DNA from: Prevotella sp. khp7
GTDB lineage: Bacteria; Bacteroidota; Bacteroidia; Bacteroidales; Bacteroidaceae
Reading direction: 5' to 3'
Length of the DNA: 64,000 nt
Assembly (NCBI RefSeq): GCF_900109055.1
Contig: NZ_FOIV01000002.1
Location: 682,001-746,000 of the forward strand
This document shows positions 28,506 to 37,796 of this stretch, piece by piece. The notes beneath the pieces were generated by a model. The model had not been told where the DNA came from, ran no database searches, and worked only from the letters and a program-made list of their open reading frames with translations. Both the position numbers and the translations under genes were made by a program. Position 1 is the stretch's first letter. Every line of letters begins with the position of its first letter.

Positions 28506-30140
28506 CTAATTTCTCTGGTAGTTGAAGACGTCGACGTCTACGTAGCCGCCGGCTTTCTTGGTGGCGTAGCAGAAGATGCCGAACTTCTGGCCCATGAAGA
28601 AGCGACGCCAGTCGAAGCCCATCTTATAGTCGGAACCGATCTTTGTCCACTGCTCACCGTCGAGGCTGTAGTAGAATGTGGCCAGATCCTTGCCGGGCAT
28701 CATGCCCTTGGTCTTGACGGGTCCGAAATCTGCATCGATGCGCAGCCATATCTTATTCTGCTTCAGCTCTACGCTCTCAATGGTCTTTTCTTCTACGTTG
28801 GTCACCTCCTTGTTGCTGTCGGAGAGTTCCACCTTCAGCTCGTTCATCTGAAGCACCAGTTTCTTGCTCTGTTTCTTGATGGTGAGGGCTCCCGTATCAC
28901 TGTTGAATGCAGCCAGTCCGGCATAGTCGCCATCCTTCATCTTCGAGAGGTCCATGGCGATAGCACCGCTACACTTCGGTCCTTCCATGCGCTGTGTCAG
29001 CGTGTTTGGGGCCAGGTAGATGCTCTTGACCACGCGACTAGTCTTCAGACGCAGGTAACCGGGGCGCTCTGAGAGGCTCCAAGCCTTGTCGATGGGGTTG
29101 TGGTTCCACTGCCAGTGCAGACCGAGCTTGTCGCTGCTGAAGTCGTCGCTCTTGACGATAGATGTCTCGGGTTCGCCGCTCTTCAATGGACGTACCGTGT
29201 CGGGCACCTTACCGTTCTCGTCGCCCAGCATCGGCCAGCCGTTGATCCAGCGACAGGGCATCACGGTGAGCACACGGCCCACACCGCCGCGGTCCTGAAA
29301 GATGATGCCGTACCAGTCGCCGTCCTCGGTGTCGACGATGGTGCCCTGGGCCTCGTATGAGAATCCGCCGAACTCGCTCTCAAGAATCACCTGCTTCTCC
29401 CAAGGTCCATGGATGTCGTCGGCACGGTAGCACACCTCGCGACGGTGTTTGCCAGGGGCGTAGACGTGTGAGATCATGAGCAGGTAGTACTTGCCGTTGT
29501 GCTTGATGACACGGCTGCCTTCGAGGAGGCCCTTCTCGTCTTCCTCGCGCTCGAAGATTTTCTGATAGCTGCCTTCAATGACGTCGGAGAGGTCGGACTT
29601 CAGTTCCATCATCTCGCCTGTGCCGTAGATGACGTAGACACGGTTGTCGTCGTCGAAGAACAGTGAGCAGTCGTGGAAGTGGCGCATGCGTGAGAGAATG
29701 GTCCAGGGACCTTCTGCCTTGTCGGCGGTAAAGATGTAGGTGTCGCCCATGGCACCCTGCTCGTTGGGAGCCAGCAGCGCGTAGAACTTGCCGTTATGAT
29801 ATTTCAGCGAGGTGGCCCACTGACCGCGGCCGTAGGCGGTGCCTTGCTGCAGGTCGTACTTTGGTGAGTCGGTCAGTTTGTCGAAGATATAGCCTACGGT
29901 CTCCCAGTTCTTCAGATCTTTCGACTTCATGATGGGTGCGCCGGGCATGAGATGCATCGTAGTGGATACCAGATAGAAGGTGTCGCCTACGCGGATCACG
30001 TCGGGGTCTGGGACATCGGCCCACAGCATAGGATTCTGAATCTTCTCTGTGTGAAGAGTCAGGTAGTCGTCGGCCATTGCCTGTGTGGCAGGTGCCAGCA
30101 TCAGCATGGTCATGAGTGAATGGGTTAGAAATCTTTTCAT
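28506..30140 (-). CDS. GH43 beta-xylosidase/alpha-L-arabinofuranosidase
   Basis: 544 residues with Sec signal (MKRFLTHSLMTMLMLAPATQAMA). The five-blade propeller opens with ADVPDPDVIRVGDTFYLVSTT, containing the general-base Asp; LLEGSRVIKHNGKYYLL carries the likely general-acid Glu; FHDCSLFFDDD holds the pKa-modulating Asp. Residues about 330-544 form a concanavalin-like beta-sandwich usual in GH43 subfamilies acting on xylan. It would trim xylose or arabinose from xylo-oligosaccharides in the periplasm. It is the third gene of the GH115-amidohydrolase-GH43 operon (9-base gap). Confidence 0.92.
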   Translation of the reverse strand: MKRFLTHSLMTMLMLAPATQAMADDYLTLHTEKIQNPMLWADVPDPDVIRVGDTFYLVSTTMHLMPGAPIMKSKDLKNWETVGYIFDKLTDSPKYDLQQGTAYGRGQWATSLKYHNGKFYALLAPNEQGAMGDTYIFTADKAEGPWTILSRMRHFHDCSLFFDDDNRVYVIYGTGEMMELKSDLSDVIEGSYQKIFEREEDEKGLLEGSRVIKHNGKYYLLMISHVYAPGKHRREVCYRADDIHGPWEKQVILESEFGGFSYEAQGTIVDTEDGDWYGIIFQDRGGVGRVLTVMPCRWINGWPMLGDENGKVPDTVRPLKSGEPETSIVKSDDFSSDKLGLHWQWNHNPIDKAWSLSERPGYLRLKTSRVVKSIYLAPNTLTQRMEGPKCSGAIAMDLSKMKDGDYAGLAAFNSDTGALTIKKQSKKLVLQMNELKVELSDSNKEVTNVEEKTIESVELKQNKIWLRIDADFGPVKTKGMMPGKDLATFYYSLDGEQWTKIGSDYKMGFDWRRFFMGQKFGIFCYATKKAGGYVDVDVFNYQRN

Positions 30141-30149
30141 TGTTAGTTC

Positions 30150-31091
30150 TTATTCTGACATATTTTTAATATAGGGAAGTTCGATGAGCTCTTTCAGCTG
30201 GTAGAACCTTTGTGCGTTCTCACCGAGAAAAAGCTGTTTTTCTTTGTCGGTCATCTCCTGTGTTTTGAGAATGAAGTCGTAGGACATGCGGTAGGTGATG
30301 GCCGTGATGGTGCGCGGATAGTCGCTGCCCCACATCAGCTTGTCGAAGCCGACCAGACCAGCTGCCTCGCGTATGGCGCGCACGGCAGAGGGGAAGGGGT
30401 AGAACTCGCTGTTGTAGAGCCAGGTGATGCCGCCACATTCTATATATACGTTGTCGCGGCTGGCCAGCATGATCTGTCTCTTCCAGTCGGTGTTCTCCCA
30501 GATGTTGCCCTGGGGTGGACTGGCCATGCCCAGATGACCGATGGCGATGCGCAACCGTGGACATTCCTCTATCACCTCGCGCAGCTCATCGGTCTGTTCC
30601 TCGCCGTCGGCTAGGGTGATGGAGAGGAAGATGTCGTGATTCTCCATCAGGTGGAACATCTTCATCATCTCCGGGTCGTTCAGATGGGCATGACGGGTGT
30701 TGGTGATGAGACGGTGGCCGGGGATGGCCAAGCCTTTGAAACCACTGTCGATGAGAACTTGTGTCTGAAGTGGCAGATTGGGCTGGAAGAAGTTGATCAT
30801 GCCGCAGACGACAAAGCGGTTGGGATAGGTCTCACCCACCTGTTGCAGGTAGTGATTCTGATTACCGTCTATCAGCTCCTGAACGACGACGGCCGCCGAC
30901 ACCTGAGCGTAGTTCATGTTGGAGAGGAAAACCTCTGCTGTGTTCTTGCCGTCGGTCATGAATGGCGGCAGCATCTGTACCTCTTCACCGAGGAAGATGG
31001 AGCGGCCGTTTTTCTTCGACTTGATGGGCAGACCGTTCCAGGTGGTGTCTTGTTTCAGCCACAGATGGCTATGTGCATCGACTATCTTCAT
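30150..31091 (-). CDS. Amidohydrolase_2-family metal hydrolase (lactonase/decarboxylase-like)
   Basis: 313 residues, no signal peptide, so probably cytosolic while both operon partners are exported. TIM-barrel metal ligands are visible: DAHSHLWL (HxH), IAIGHLGMA (His) and WGSDYPRT (Asp). The family includes sugar lactonases and aromatic-acid decarboxylases/hydrolases. It lies 9 bases after the GH115 gene and 9 bases before GH43, so it is very likely cotranscribed with the xylan enzymes. A role on a lactone of (4-O-methyl)glucuronate, or on a released aromatic acid, is possible but only inferred. Confidence 0.8.
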   Translation of the reverse strand: MKIVDAHSHLWLKQDTTWNGLPIKSKKNGRSIFLGEEVQMLPPFMTDGKNTAEVFLSNMNYAQVSAAVVVQELIDGNQNHYLQQVGETYPNRFVVCGMINFFQPNLPLQTQVLIDSGFKGLAIPGHRLITNTRHAHLNDPEMMKMFHLMENHDIFLSITLADGEEQTDELREVIEECPRLRIAIGHLGMASPPQGNIWENTDWKRQIMLASRDNVYIECGGITWLYNSEFYPFPSAVRAIREAAGLVGFDKLMWGSDYPRTITAITYRMSYDFILKTQEMTDKEKQLFLGENAQRFYQLKELIELPYIKNMSE

Positions 31092-31100
31092 ATTGTCTTT

Positions 31101-33593
31101 TTACTTTTTGTAGCTTTTGGGTGATTCTTTGCCGAAGAGGAATTGCCGCTGGTAACCACCCAGGTCAATGACGATCTTCTCGAACACGATACCAGGATCT
31201 TGCGGGTGGATGATCAGCGTATGGATGTTGCCCTCGTCGTTGACGGGCAACTCTACTTCTTTCTCAACAACACGTAAGGCTACGGTGGGGTAGTAGACGC
31301 TGTAGATGTTTTCAGGCTTCTCGTTCAGGTTGCCGTTGAAGTTGACACTCACAGGGATGCCGCCGTCGATAGCCACGTCGTAGATGAGGCCTCCCTTATC
31401 CAGATAGTCGAGAGTTGACTTGGTGACCACATGCACTTTGACCATCTTCTTACCGTTGGCCTCGAAACGGTAGGTGAGTGTTCCGCCGTCGGTCTTTGCG
31501 GTATAGGGCATCAGGGCGATACCGCTTTTGGTACGACCCATATAGGGAATCACCGTCCACTTGGCTTCTGCGGCATCGTCGCGGCTGTAGGTATGTTCGG
31601 CTTCTATGCTGATATAACCGCCGTCAGCGCTGAAGGTCGGACCGTTCTGAGGCTTCTCAACCTCAACTAGCTTGGGACAGACATCGGCAGGATAGGAGTC
31701 GTTCCACATAGTGTAGCTGATGTGCTTCTGTATCATAATGCCGTCCCACTTGCCGCCTGCGATGTCTTTGTTGTACTCACGCATCAGCAGTGAATCGCGC
31801 TTGAAAGCCTGACGGCAGCGCTCTGCCCAGCAGTTGGCGTCAGGATCGCCCACGGCAGCCAGTTTCAGGTTCATGGCCTGTGCATAGTACATCTCATAGA
31901 TGTTACCCATGGCCTGTACGGGGAAGAGGATGATTTGTCGATAGGCGTCACGGCACTCGGGCTTCAAGGTGATGAACTGGCGCAGGGCACGGGCTTCCAA
32001 GGCCTGATATTCGCTTACCACCTGTGCAAACTCGTCGGTGGTATACACTCTGGCATCGAGCATCTCAGATGTGATGCGGCCGTTGTACTTGCTTACGAGG
32101 TTTAAGATAGAGGCAGCCTCCTGGGCCTGCTCTTCGCCGAAACTCTCGGCGCAGAATTCGCGAGTGTGGTCGAGCAGATGGTCAACCTGATACTTGTTGG
32201 GGTCCCAAGCCATGTCCATAAACAGCTGGATGGGGTATTCCATCGGCTTCAAGTCGCCTACATTCAGGATCCACAGCTTCTGAATGCCGCCATTGTAGGC
32301 TAGCTGCAGCTGTTCCCACATGTTTTGTATCGGGGTAACGTTGATCCACTTCGAATTGCGGGGAGCACCCACGTAATCTACGTGGTAATACAGTCCCCAG
32401 CCACCCTTGCGCTTCTTCTCTTCGGCTGTAGGCAGTCGGCGCACGTTACCCCAGTTGTCGTCGCAGAGCAGCACGGTCACGTCATCGGGCACGCGCAGGC
32501 CGGCGTCGTAATAGTCTTGTACCTCCTTATACAGCGCCCATATCTGTGGTGTCTCCTTGGCAGGGCGCTTGGTGACCTCCTTGATGATATGGCGCTGGTT
32601 GTCGATGATGTTCTCTAGCAGTTTCGTGTCGGTACCATTACCCATGGCCTCGTCGCCATCGCCACGCATGCCGATGGTCACGATGTCGTCGGTCTCCTTC
32701 ATGCGTTCGATACCTTCGCGGAAGAAACGGTCGAGGTTCTCCTTGTTGGTTGAGTAGTTCCAGACGCCCCATCCCTTGCGGTCGCGGGCATACTCCTGAT
32801 GGTTGCGTGCCATCGGCTCGTGGTGCGAGGTGCCCATCATCACGCCCATGTCGTCGGCCGTCTTCAGGTTCTCGGGATCGTCGGCATAGAAGGCCCATCC
32901 CCACATGGCAGGCCACAGGTAGTTGCCCTTCAGGCGCAGGATGAGTTCAAACACTTTCTCGTAGAACTGGTGGCCGCCGTAGTTGGTGCCGAAGGTGTTC
33001 TTCACCCATGTCGTCAAACAGGGCGCCTCGTCGTTGAGGAACAGTCCGCGATAGCGCACGGCAGGCTCCCCGTCGGTATACTCACCTTTGCGAATAAACA
33101 ATTGGGCGTGCTTTTCAATAGGCACGTCAGCCCAGAAGTGCCAGGGCGATACGCCCATCTGGCGCGACAGCTCGTAGATGCCGTATACGGTACCGCGTTT
33201 GTCGCTGCCCGCAATGACGAGTTGGCCGTCGATGGTCTTGATTATGTATTTCTCGGTCTTGCCTTTCAGATGACTAAGCAGACCCTGTTTTACCCATTGG
33301 TTGATCTGCGGGTTGGTGCCCACGGTACCAATCACGATACTTGTTTTACCCTCACTGCGCTGTGCCGCTGTTCCCGTTACCTTCTCAAAGTCGGCTTCGA
33401 GATTGGCAATGGCCAGTTTTACACAACTGTGCTCGCCGTCGGTAAAACTAACGGTCTGCTCTTTCAGCTGCCAGGCGTCGGCGGCTGACTGGAACACTAC
33501 GAATTTATCGGCGGCTAAGCCTCTCAATGGTAAGGCTGCCTGTAATACAGTGATGGCAAAAAGACTTTTCAGTCTGAAGAATTTGGTTTTCAT
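31101..33593 (-). CDS. GH115 xylan alpha-1,2-glucuronidase
   Basis: 830 residues with signal peptide (ends near LRGLAAD). The N-terminal alpha/beta domain (SIVIGTVG, YIIKTIDGQLVIAGSDKRGTVYGIYELS) precedes the barrel with RYRGLFLNDEAPCLTTWV, LRLKGNYLWPAMW, MGTSHHEPMARNHQEY, VTIGMRGDGDEAM and LCDDNWGNVRRLP, all typical of GH115. A C-terminal beta-sandwich starts near ISIEAEHTYSRDD. It removes (4-O-methyl)glucuronic acid from polymeric xylan or its oligomers. First gene of its operon, with a -7 box at 33624-33631, divergent from an HTCS regulator. Confidence 0.95.
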   Translation of the reverse strand: MKTKFFRLKSLFAITVLQAALPLRGLAADKFVVFQSAADAWQLKEQTVSFTDGEHSCVKLAIANLEADFEKVTGTAAQRSEGKTSIVIGTVGTNPQINQWVKQGLLSHLKGKTEKYIIKTIDGQLVIAGSDKRGTVYGIYELSRQMGVSPWHFWADVPIEKHAQLFIRKGEYTDGEPAVRYRGLFLNDEAPCLTTWVKNTFGTNYGGHQFYEKVFELILRLKGNYLWPAMWGWAFYADDPENLKTADDMGVMMGTSHHEPMARNHQEYARDRKGWGVWNYSTNKENLDRFFREGIERMKETDDIVTIGMRGDGDEAMGNGTDTKLLENIIDNQRHIIKEVTKRPAKETPQIWALYKEVQDYYDAGLRVPDDVTVLLCDDNWGNVRRLPTAEEKKRKGGWGLYYHVDYVGAPRNSKWINVTPIQNMWEQLQLAYNGGIQKLWILNVGDLKPMEYPIQLFMDMAWDPNKYQVDHLLDHTREFCAESFGEEQAQEAASILNLVSKYNGRITSEMLDARVYTTDEFAQVVSEYQALEARALRQFITLKPECRDAYRQIILFPVQAMGNIYEMYYAQAMNLKLAAVGDPDANCWAERCRQAFKRDSLLMREYNKDIAGGKWDGIMIQKHISYTMWNDSYPADVCPKLVEVEKPQNGPTFSADGGYISIEAEHTYSRDDAAEAKWTVIPYMGRTKSGIALMPYTAKTDGGTLTYRFEANGKKMVKVHVVTKSTLDYLDKGGLIYDVAIDGGIPVSVNFNGNLNEKPENIYSVYYPTVALRVVEKEVELPVNDEGNIHTLIIHPQDPGIVFEKIVIDLGGYQRQFLFGKESPKSYKK

Positions 33594-33623
33594 CTATGTC
33601 GTCTTTATTTTGATTTTTGGGTG

Positions 33624-33631
33624 CAAAGTTA
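33624..33631 (-). promoter_or_regulatory. -7 promoter box for GH115-amidohydrolase-GH43 operon
   Basis: TAACTTTG on the minus strand, about 30 bases before the ATG at 33593. Confidence 0.65.
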
Positions 33632-33647
33632 ACACTTTTTCTGCTGG

Positions 33648-33667
33648 GAAACATTAGTATATGTTTC
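33648..33667. promoter_or_regulatory. Candidate operator between GH115 and HTCS
   Basis: GAAACAT (33648-33654) and ATGTTTC (33661-33667) form a perfect 7-bp inverted repeat with a 6-base spacer, just upstream of the GH115 promoter; a further TGTTTCA lies about 35 bases on. Possible HTCS site, inferred. Confidence 0.35.
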
Positions 33668-33718
33668 ATGAACTTTAATTTTTGTCACATTTTTCTTGTT
33701 TCAATCATAAAAATGTAT

Positions 33719-33726
33719 TACCTTTG
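33719..33726 (+). promoter_or_regulatory. -7 promoter box for xylan HTCS
   Basis: TACCTTTG, 27 bases before the ATG at 33754; a TTG at 33696-33698 is spaced 20 bases upstream, matching the -33 element. Confidence 0.7.
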
Positions 33727-33753
33727 TCGCCGAAATAAAAGATTAATCAAAGC

Positions 33754-36700
33754 ATGTGGCCTAAGACTTTACTAACTATTATAGCTATAACGATGTCTAT
33801 CAGCGTATGCGCGCAGATGGGCAAATTCTTTAATACAGAGAAACAACTATCCAGTAGTTTCGTTAATCAGGTGTATTTTGACCGTGAAGGATTTTTATGG
33901 GCTGCCACTCGCGACGGTATCAACCGTTACGATGGCTATCAGTTCCGGGTGCTCCGCCGTGAGAACGAAGCCGACCGGGCGCTTGCCAGCAATTACGTGA
34001 ATACGATTATACAGGACCGCAACGGCTTGTTCTATTTCGGTATGTATGGCGCCTTGCAGACATGGGACGGTCGTACATTCAATAATGTCACGATGACTGA
34101 TGTCAAAGGACAGAAGGGCAGTTGCTATGCCACCTGCTTTGTTGAGCGAGCCAATGGTGAGATCCTTGTCGGTACCTCGGGTCTGGGCATCATGCGGTTT
34201 ACAGACAAGACCCATGCCCGACAGATGGGTGGGGCTCTCGCCAGTCTGCATACCATCAACTCTATGATTGAAGATCGTAAGGGACGTCTTTGGATCGTGA
34301 CCGATGAGACTGGTCTGTTATCTTACGATGGGACTAAGATGAAGCGATACCTTACCGATCGCACAGACCTTAACCTCCTAGGACTTTGTGAAGACCTTAA
34401 CGGTGTGATTTACGTCGGTACCTCTAATGCTGGTGTCTACCGTCTGCAAGGCAGTGACTTCGTTCATATTGAAGACACTAAGAGCCATGGTGTGTCATCG
34501 CTCTATTGCGACCATTTCGGTAATATCATCATCGGCTATAATGGTCAGGGTATAGCTATTTTCGAACCCCAGAACAACCGTATCATCGACAACCCCTTCT
34601 TCAGTATGGAGGTAGACTTGTCTAAAACCAAAGTCTATTCGATTGCCGAGGATAAGATGGGAAACCTCTGGTTCGGACTCCTGCAAAAGGGAATCTATAA
34701 GCAGCCTATAGCCTTCCGTGGCTTTAACTATATGGGATATAAGCAGGGCGCGCGCAATCAGATTGGCAGTGCCTGCGTCATCAGTACCCTTGTTGACAGT
34801 AAGGGGCGTCTGTGGATAGGTACCGATAAGGACGGCCTTTATTGTTTTGGCAGTGATGAACGCCTACTCAAGCACTATGTCGATCATGTTCCCTCTACCG
34901 TCATGTCACTAGCCGAGGATCTCGAAGGGCATATCTGGTTGGGCTCTTATGGTGACGGCTTTGGTTGGATAGATCCTGCCACTCAGCACTTTAACGCCAT
35001 TCAGTATCCTGGCGATAAGCACCTGATTGTGATGGATATCGATCGCGATAGCCATGGACGCCTTTGGCTGGCAACGATGAAATATGGTCTGTTGTGTATG
35101 GATAATAAGGGTAACTTCCTGAAGAAATACATGATGAAACGGGGTGCTGAGGCTGACCGTAAGTTGAATTGCATCATCAACAACTATGTGTCGCAGGTGT
35201 CTGTCTCTCCCGACAGCAAGCGCATCTATTGTGCAACGTCGATGGGTATCTGTTGTCTAGACCTTGACACCGACAGTTGGATCAGTACTTTTGGCACCAA
35301 CTGCCCCAATTACGGTCAGCCTGTCAAAATAGCCCGTGAATATAACGGTCATATCTGGGTGGGTACTAACGACGGCCTATTCTGTTATAGTCTTGATGGA
35401 AAGGTACTGAAACACTATACCCGCGAGACGGGACTCTGTGATAATGCCGTGGGCTCTATTGAACGCTATGCCAATGGAAGACTGTGGCTGGGTACCTGTC
35501 ATGGTCTGTCCTGCTTCGACCCTAAGACGGGCCTGTTCCAGAATTTTTTTGCCGACGATGGCCTGCAAGGCAATGAGTTCAGTGACGGTGCCTCTAGCAC
35601 CTCTCCCAACGGGCAGATATACTTCGGTGGTACAGGCGGTCTGACATGGTTTACCCCGCAGGATATTACCCAAAGCAAGTGGGAGGCTCGCGTTCAGCTG
35701 ACCTCGTTTACCGTCAATGGTGAGCCTATTGGCGGTACCGCGCGCTCAGGTAGCTATCAGGTGACAGACACCACCGTATATGCCAGTCGCCGCTTTGAGC
35801 TCGACTATCACGATAACTCTTTCGCCATACAGTTCTCAACGTTGACCTACGAGAACCCAGAGCACATATCCTATTTGTATAGTATCAATGGCGAACCCTA
35901 TGTGCGTTTGCAGCCAGGCATCAACGTGCTGACTTTCTCTCACCTGCCTGAAGGTACCTATCGCTTCCGCGTGAAGGCTGAGCGCAACAATACCGAAACT
36001 CCAGAGCGCGAGTTTACCGTGGTCATTCATAGTCCGTGGTACCGCTCTGCCTGGGCCTACTGTTTCTATGCCATCGTGTTTGGACTCTTTATCTGGCAGT
36101 ATCTTACCTACCGTCGCCATCGTGAGCAGAACAATTTGCGCTTGCAGGCACATATCCATGCCGAAGAGATGGGCGAGGCTAAGTTGCGCTTCTTCATGAA
36201 CATGAGTCATGAGATACGTACACCTATGACGCTGATTGTTACGCCGCTGCTCTCATTGATTAAGAGTGACGACGATCCAGCCCGTCGCGGGGTCTATCTT
36301 ACCATCAAACGTAATGCCGAGCGTATCCTGAGTCTGATTAACCAGATGATGGATCTCCGTAAGATTGATAAAGGACAGATGCAGATGCGCATGTCGGAGA
36401 CCAACCTCGTTGGTTTCGTGGGTGATATCTATAATCTCTTTGAGAATCAGGCCAGGGCTAAGCAGATAAAACTCACCTTCGACCATGACTCTGAGGATCT
36501 GTATGTATGGATAGACCGTCAGAATTTTGACAAGGTGGTGATGAACGTGCTTTCTAATGCCTTTAAGTATACGCCTACGGGCGGTGAGGTAGGTATCCGC
36601 CTGACTCACAACGACCAGCAGGCTACCCTTGCCATCAGTGATAACGGCGAGAAGATTCCTGATGATAAACTTGACAAGATATTCGAACGTTTCTATCAGA

Positions 36701-37740
36701 CGGCCACCATTGCCAACGACCGTAATGTGGGCACTGGTATCGGCTTGGACTTGACTCGCTCGCTCGTGGAACTTCATCATGGTACTATCACGGCTCATAA
36801 CCTCGAACAGGGTTGCGAATTCGTGATTACCATTCCGATGGGTAATGCCCACCTGTCGCCAGAGGAGATGATTGACAGTCAGGAGGCTCTGGCCGATATG
36901 CCGTCGATTATTGAGGAAGAAATGGCTAAGGATGAAGAAATTCCTGTTGTGGATGTACCGCTCAGTCGCCGTCTCACCCTCGTGATTGCTGAAGATGATG
37001 ACGAGATACGTAGCTATCTGGAACATGAACTTGAGGACGAGTACGATGTGCATGCCTGCGTCAATGGCCGTGAAGCCTTGGGTGAGATTCTTCACACGCG
37101 CCCCGATCTTGTTATCAGTGATGTCATGATGCCGGAAATGGATGGTAATATGCTATGCTCTAAGCTCAAGTCTAACCCCGAGACCAATATCATTCCTTTC
37201 ATCATGCTTACGGCTAAGAGTCGTGATGAAGATAAACTCGAAGGTCTTGAGACGGGTGCTGACGCTTATTTCGTCAAACCATTTAATATGGATATTCTCC
37301 GTCGTACTATTGCTAACCTCATCAACAGTCGCCGCATGCTACGTCTGAAGTATGAGCGAAACGATGACCTCGAGGAACAGGTAAGCGATATTCGCCTGAA
37401 ATCGCCCGACGAGAAGTTGCTCGAGCGTATTATGGAGTGTATCAATAAGAATCTGGCCAACTCCGATCTCAGCGTCGACATGATTGCTGATAAGGCTGGT
37501 ATCAGCCGTGTTCATTTGCATCGTAAGATGAAGGAGCTCACAGGACAGACACCTCATGACTTCATTCGTAACATCCGCCTGAAAAAGGCTGCCCAGCTGC
37601 TCACGACTCAGGGTATGAACGTTACCGAGGTGATGTATGCATGTGGTTTCTCTAATTCAGCTTCTTTCTCTACAGTGTTCAAGAAGTTCTATGGCATGTC
37701 GCCCCGCGACTACATGAAGGAACACGAAGAACGTCAGTAA
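33754..37740 (+). CDS. Hybrid two-component system sensor/regulator (HTCS), probably xylan
   Basis: 1328 residues with a signal-like N-terminus (LLTIIAITMSISVCAQ). Periplasmic propeller repeats (GFLWAATRDGINRYDGYQF, GRLWIGTDKDGLYCF, HIWVGTNDGLFCYS), Y_Y_Y domain, one membrane helix (SAWAYCFYAIVFGLFIWQYL), HisKA with His819 in NMSHEIRTP, HATPase (NVLSNAFKYTPTGG, GTGIGLDLT), receiver with Asp1123 in ISDVMMPEMDG, and a C-terminal AraC helix-turn-helix. All signalling residues are present. It is divergent from the GH115 operon, so it probably senses a xylo-oligosaccharide and activates these genes, as known HTCS xylan regulators do in Prevotella. A strong terminator follows. Confidence 0.95.
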   Translation: MWPKTLLTIIAITMSISVCAQMGKFFNTEKQLSSSFVNQVYFDREGFLWAATRDGINRYDGYQFRVLRRENEADRALASNYVNTIIQDRNGLFYFGMYGALQTWDGRTFNNVTMTDVKGQKGSCYATCFVERANGEILVGTSGLGIMRFTDKTHARQMGGALASLHTINSMIEDRKGRLWIVTDETGLLSYDGTKMKRYLTDRTDLNLLGLCEDLNGVIYVGTSNAGVYRLQGSDFVHIEDTKSHGVSSLYCDHFGNIIIGYNGQGIAIFEPQNNRIIDNPFFSMEVDLSKTKVYSIAEDKMGNLWFGLLQKGIYKQPIAFRGFNYMGYKQGARNQIGSACVISTLVDSKGRLWIGTDKDGLYCFGSDERLLKHYVDHVPSTVMSLAEDLEGHIWLGSYGDGFGWIDPATQHFNAIQYPGDKHLIVMDIDRDSHGRLWLATMKYGLLCMDNKGNFLKKYMMKRGAEADRKLNCIINNYVSQVSVSPDSKRIYCATSMGICCLDLDTDSWISTFGTNCPNYGQPVKIAREYNGHIWVGTNDGLFCYSLDGKVLKHYTRETGLCDNAVGSIERYANGRLWLGTCHGLSCFDPKTGLFQNFFADDGLQGNEFSDGASSTSPNGQIYFGGTGGLTWFTPQDITQSKWEARVQLTSFTVNGEPIGGTARSGSYQVTDTTVYASRRFELDYHDNSFAIQFSTLTYENPEHISYLYSINGEPYVRLQPGINVLTFSHLPEGTYRFRVKAERNNTETPEREFTVVIHSPWYRSAWAYCFYAIVFGLFIWQYLTYRRHREQNNLRLQAHIHAEEMGEAKLRFFMNMSHEIRTPMTLIVTPLLSLIKSDDDPARRGVYLTIKRNAERILSLINQMMDLRKIDKGQMQMRMSETNLVGFVGDIYNLFENQARAKQIKLTFDHDSEDLYVWIDRQNFDKVVMNVLSNAFKYTPTGGEVGIRLTHNDQQATLAISDNGEKIPDDKLDKIFERFYQTATIANDRNVGTGIGLDLTRSLVELHHGTITAHNLEQGCEFVITIPMGNAHLSPEEMIDSQEALADMPSIIEEEMAKDEEIPVVDVPLSRRLTLVIAEDDDEIRSYLEHELEDEYDVHACVNGREALGEILHTRPDLVISDVMMPEMDGNMLCSKLKSNPETNIIPFIMLTAKSRDEDKLEGLETGADAYFVKPFNMDILRRTIANLINSRRMLRLKYERNDDLEEQVSDIRLKSPDEKLLERIMECINKNLANSDLSVDMIADKAGISRVHLHRKMKELTGQTPHDFIRNIRLKKAAQLLTTQGMNVTEVMYACGFSNSASFSTVFKKFYGMSPRDYMKEHEERQ

Positions 37741-37749
37741 ACAAACAAT

Positions 37750-37779
37750 AAAAGGCCGACAGTTACGCCGGCCTTTTTT
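37750..37779. terminator. Terminator after xylan HTCS
   Basis: AAAAGGCCG (37750-37758) pairs with CGGCCTTTT (37769-37777), followed by further Ts. The A-run on the other flank means it can also end the convergent carboxylesterase transcript. Confidence 0.85.
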
Positions 37780-37796
37780 GTTGTTAATCAGAAGAA

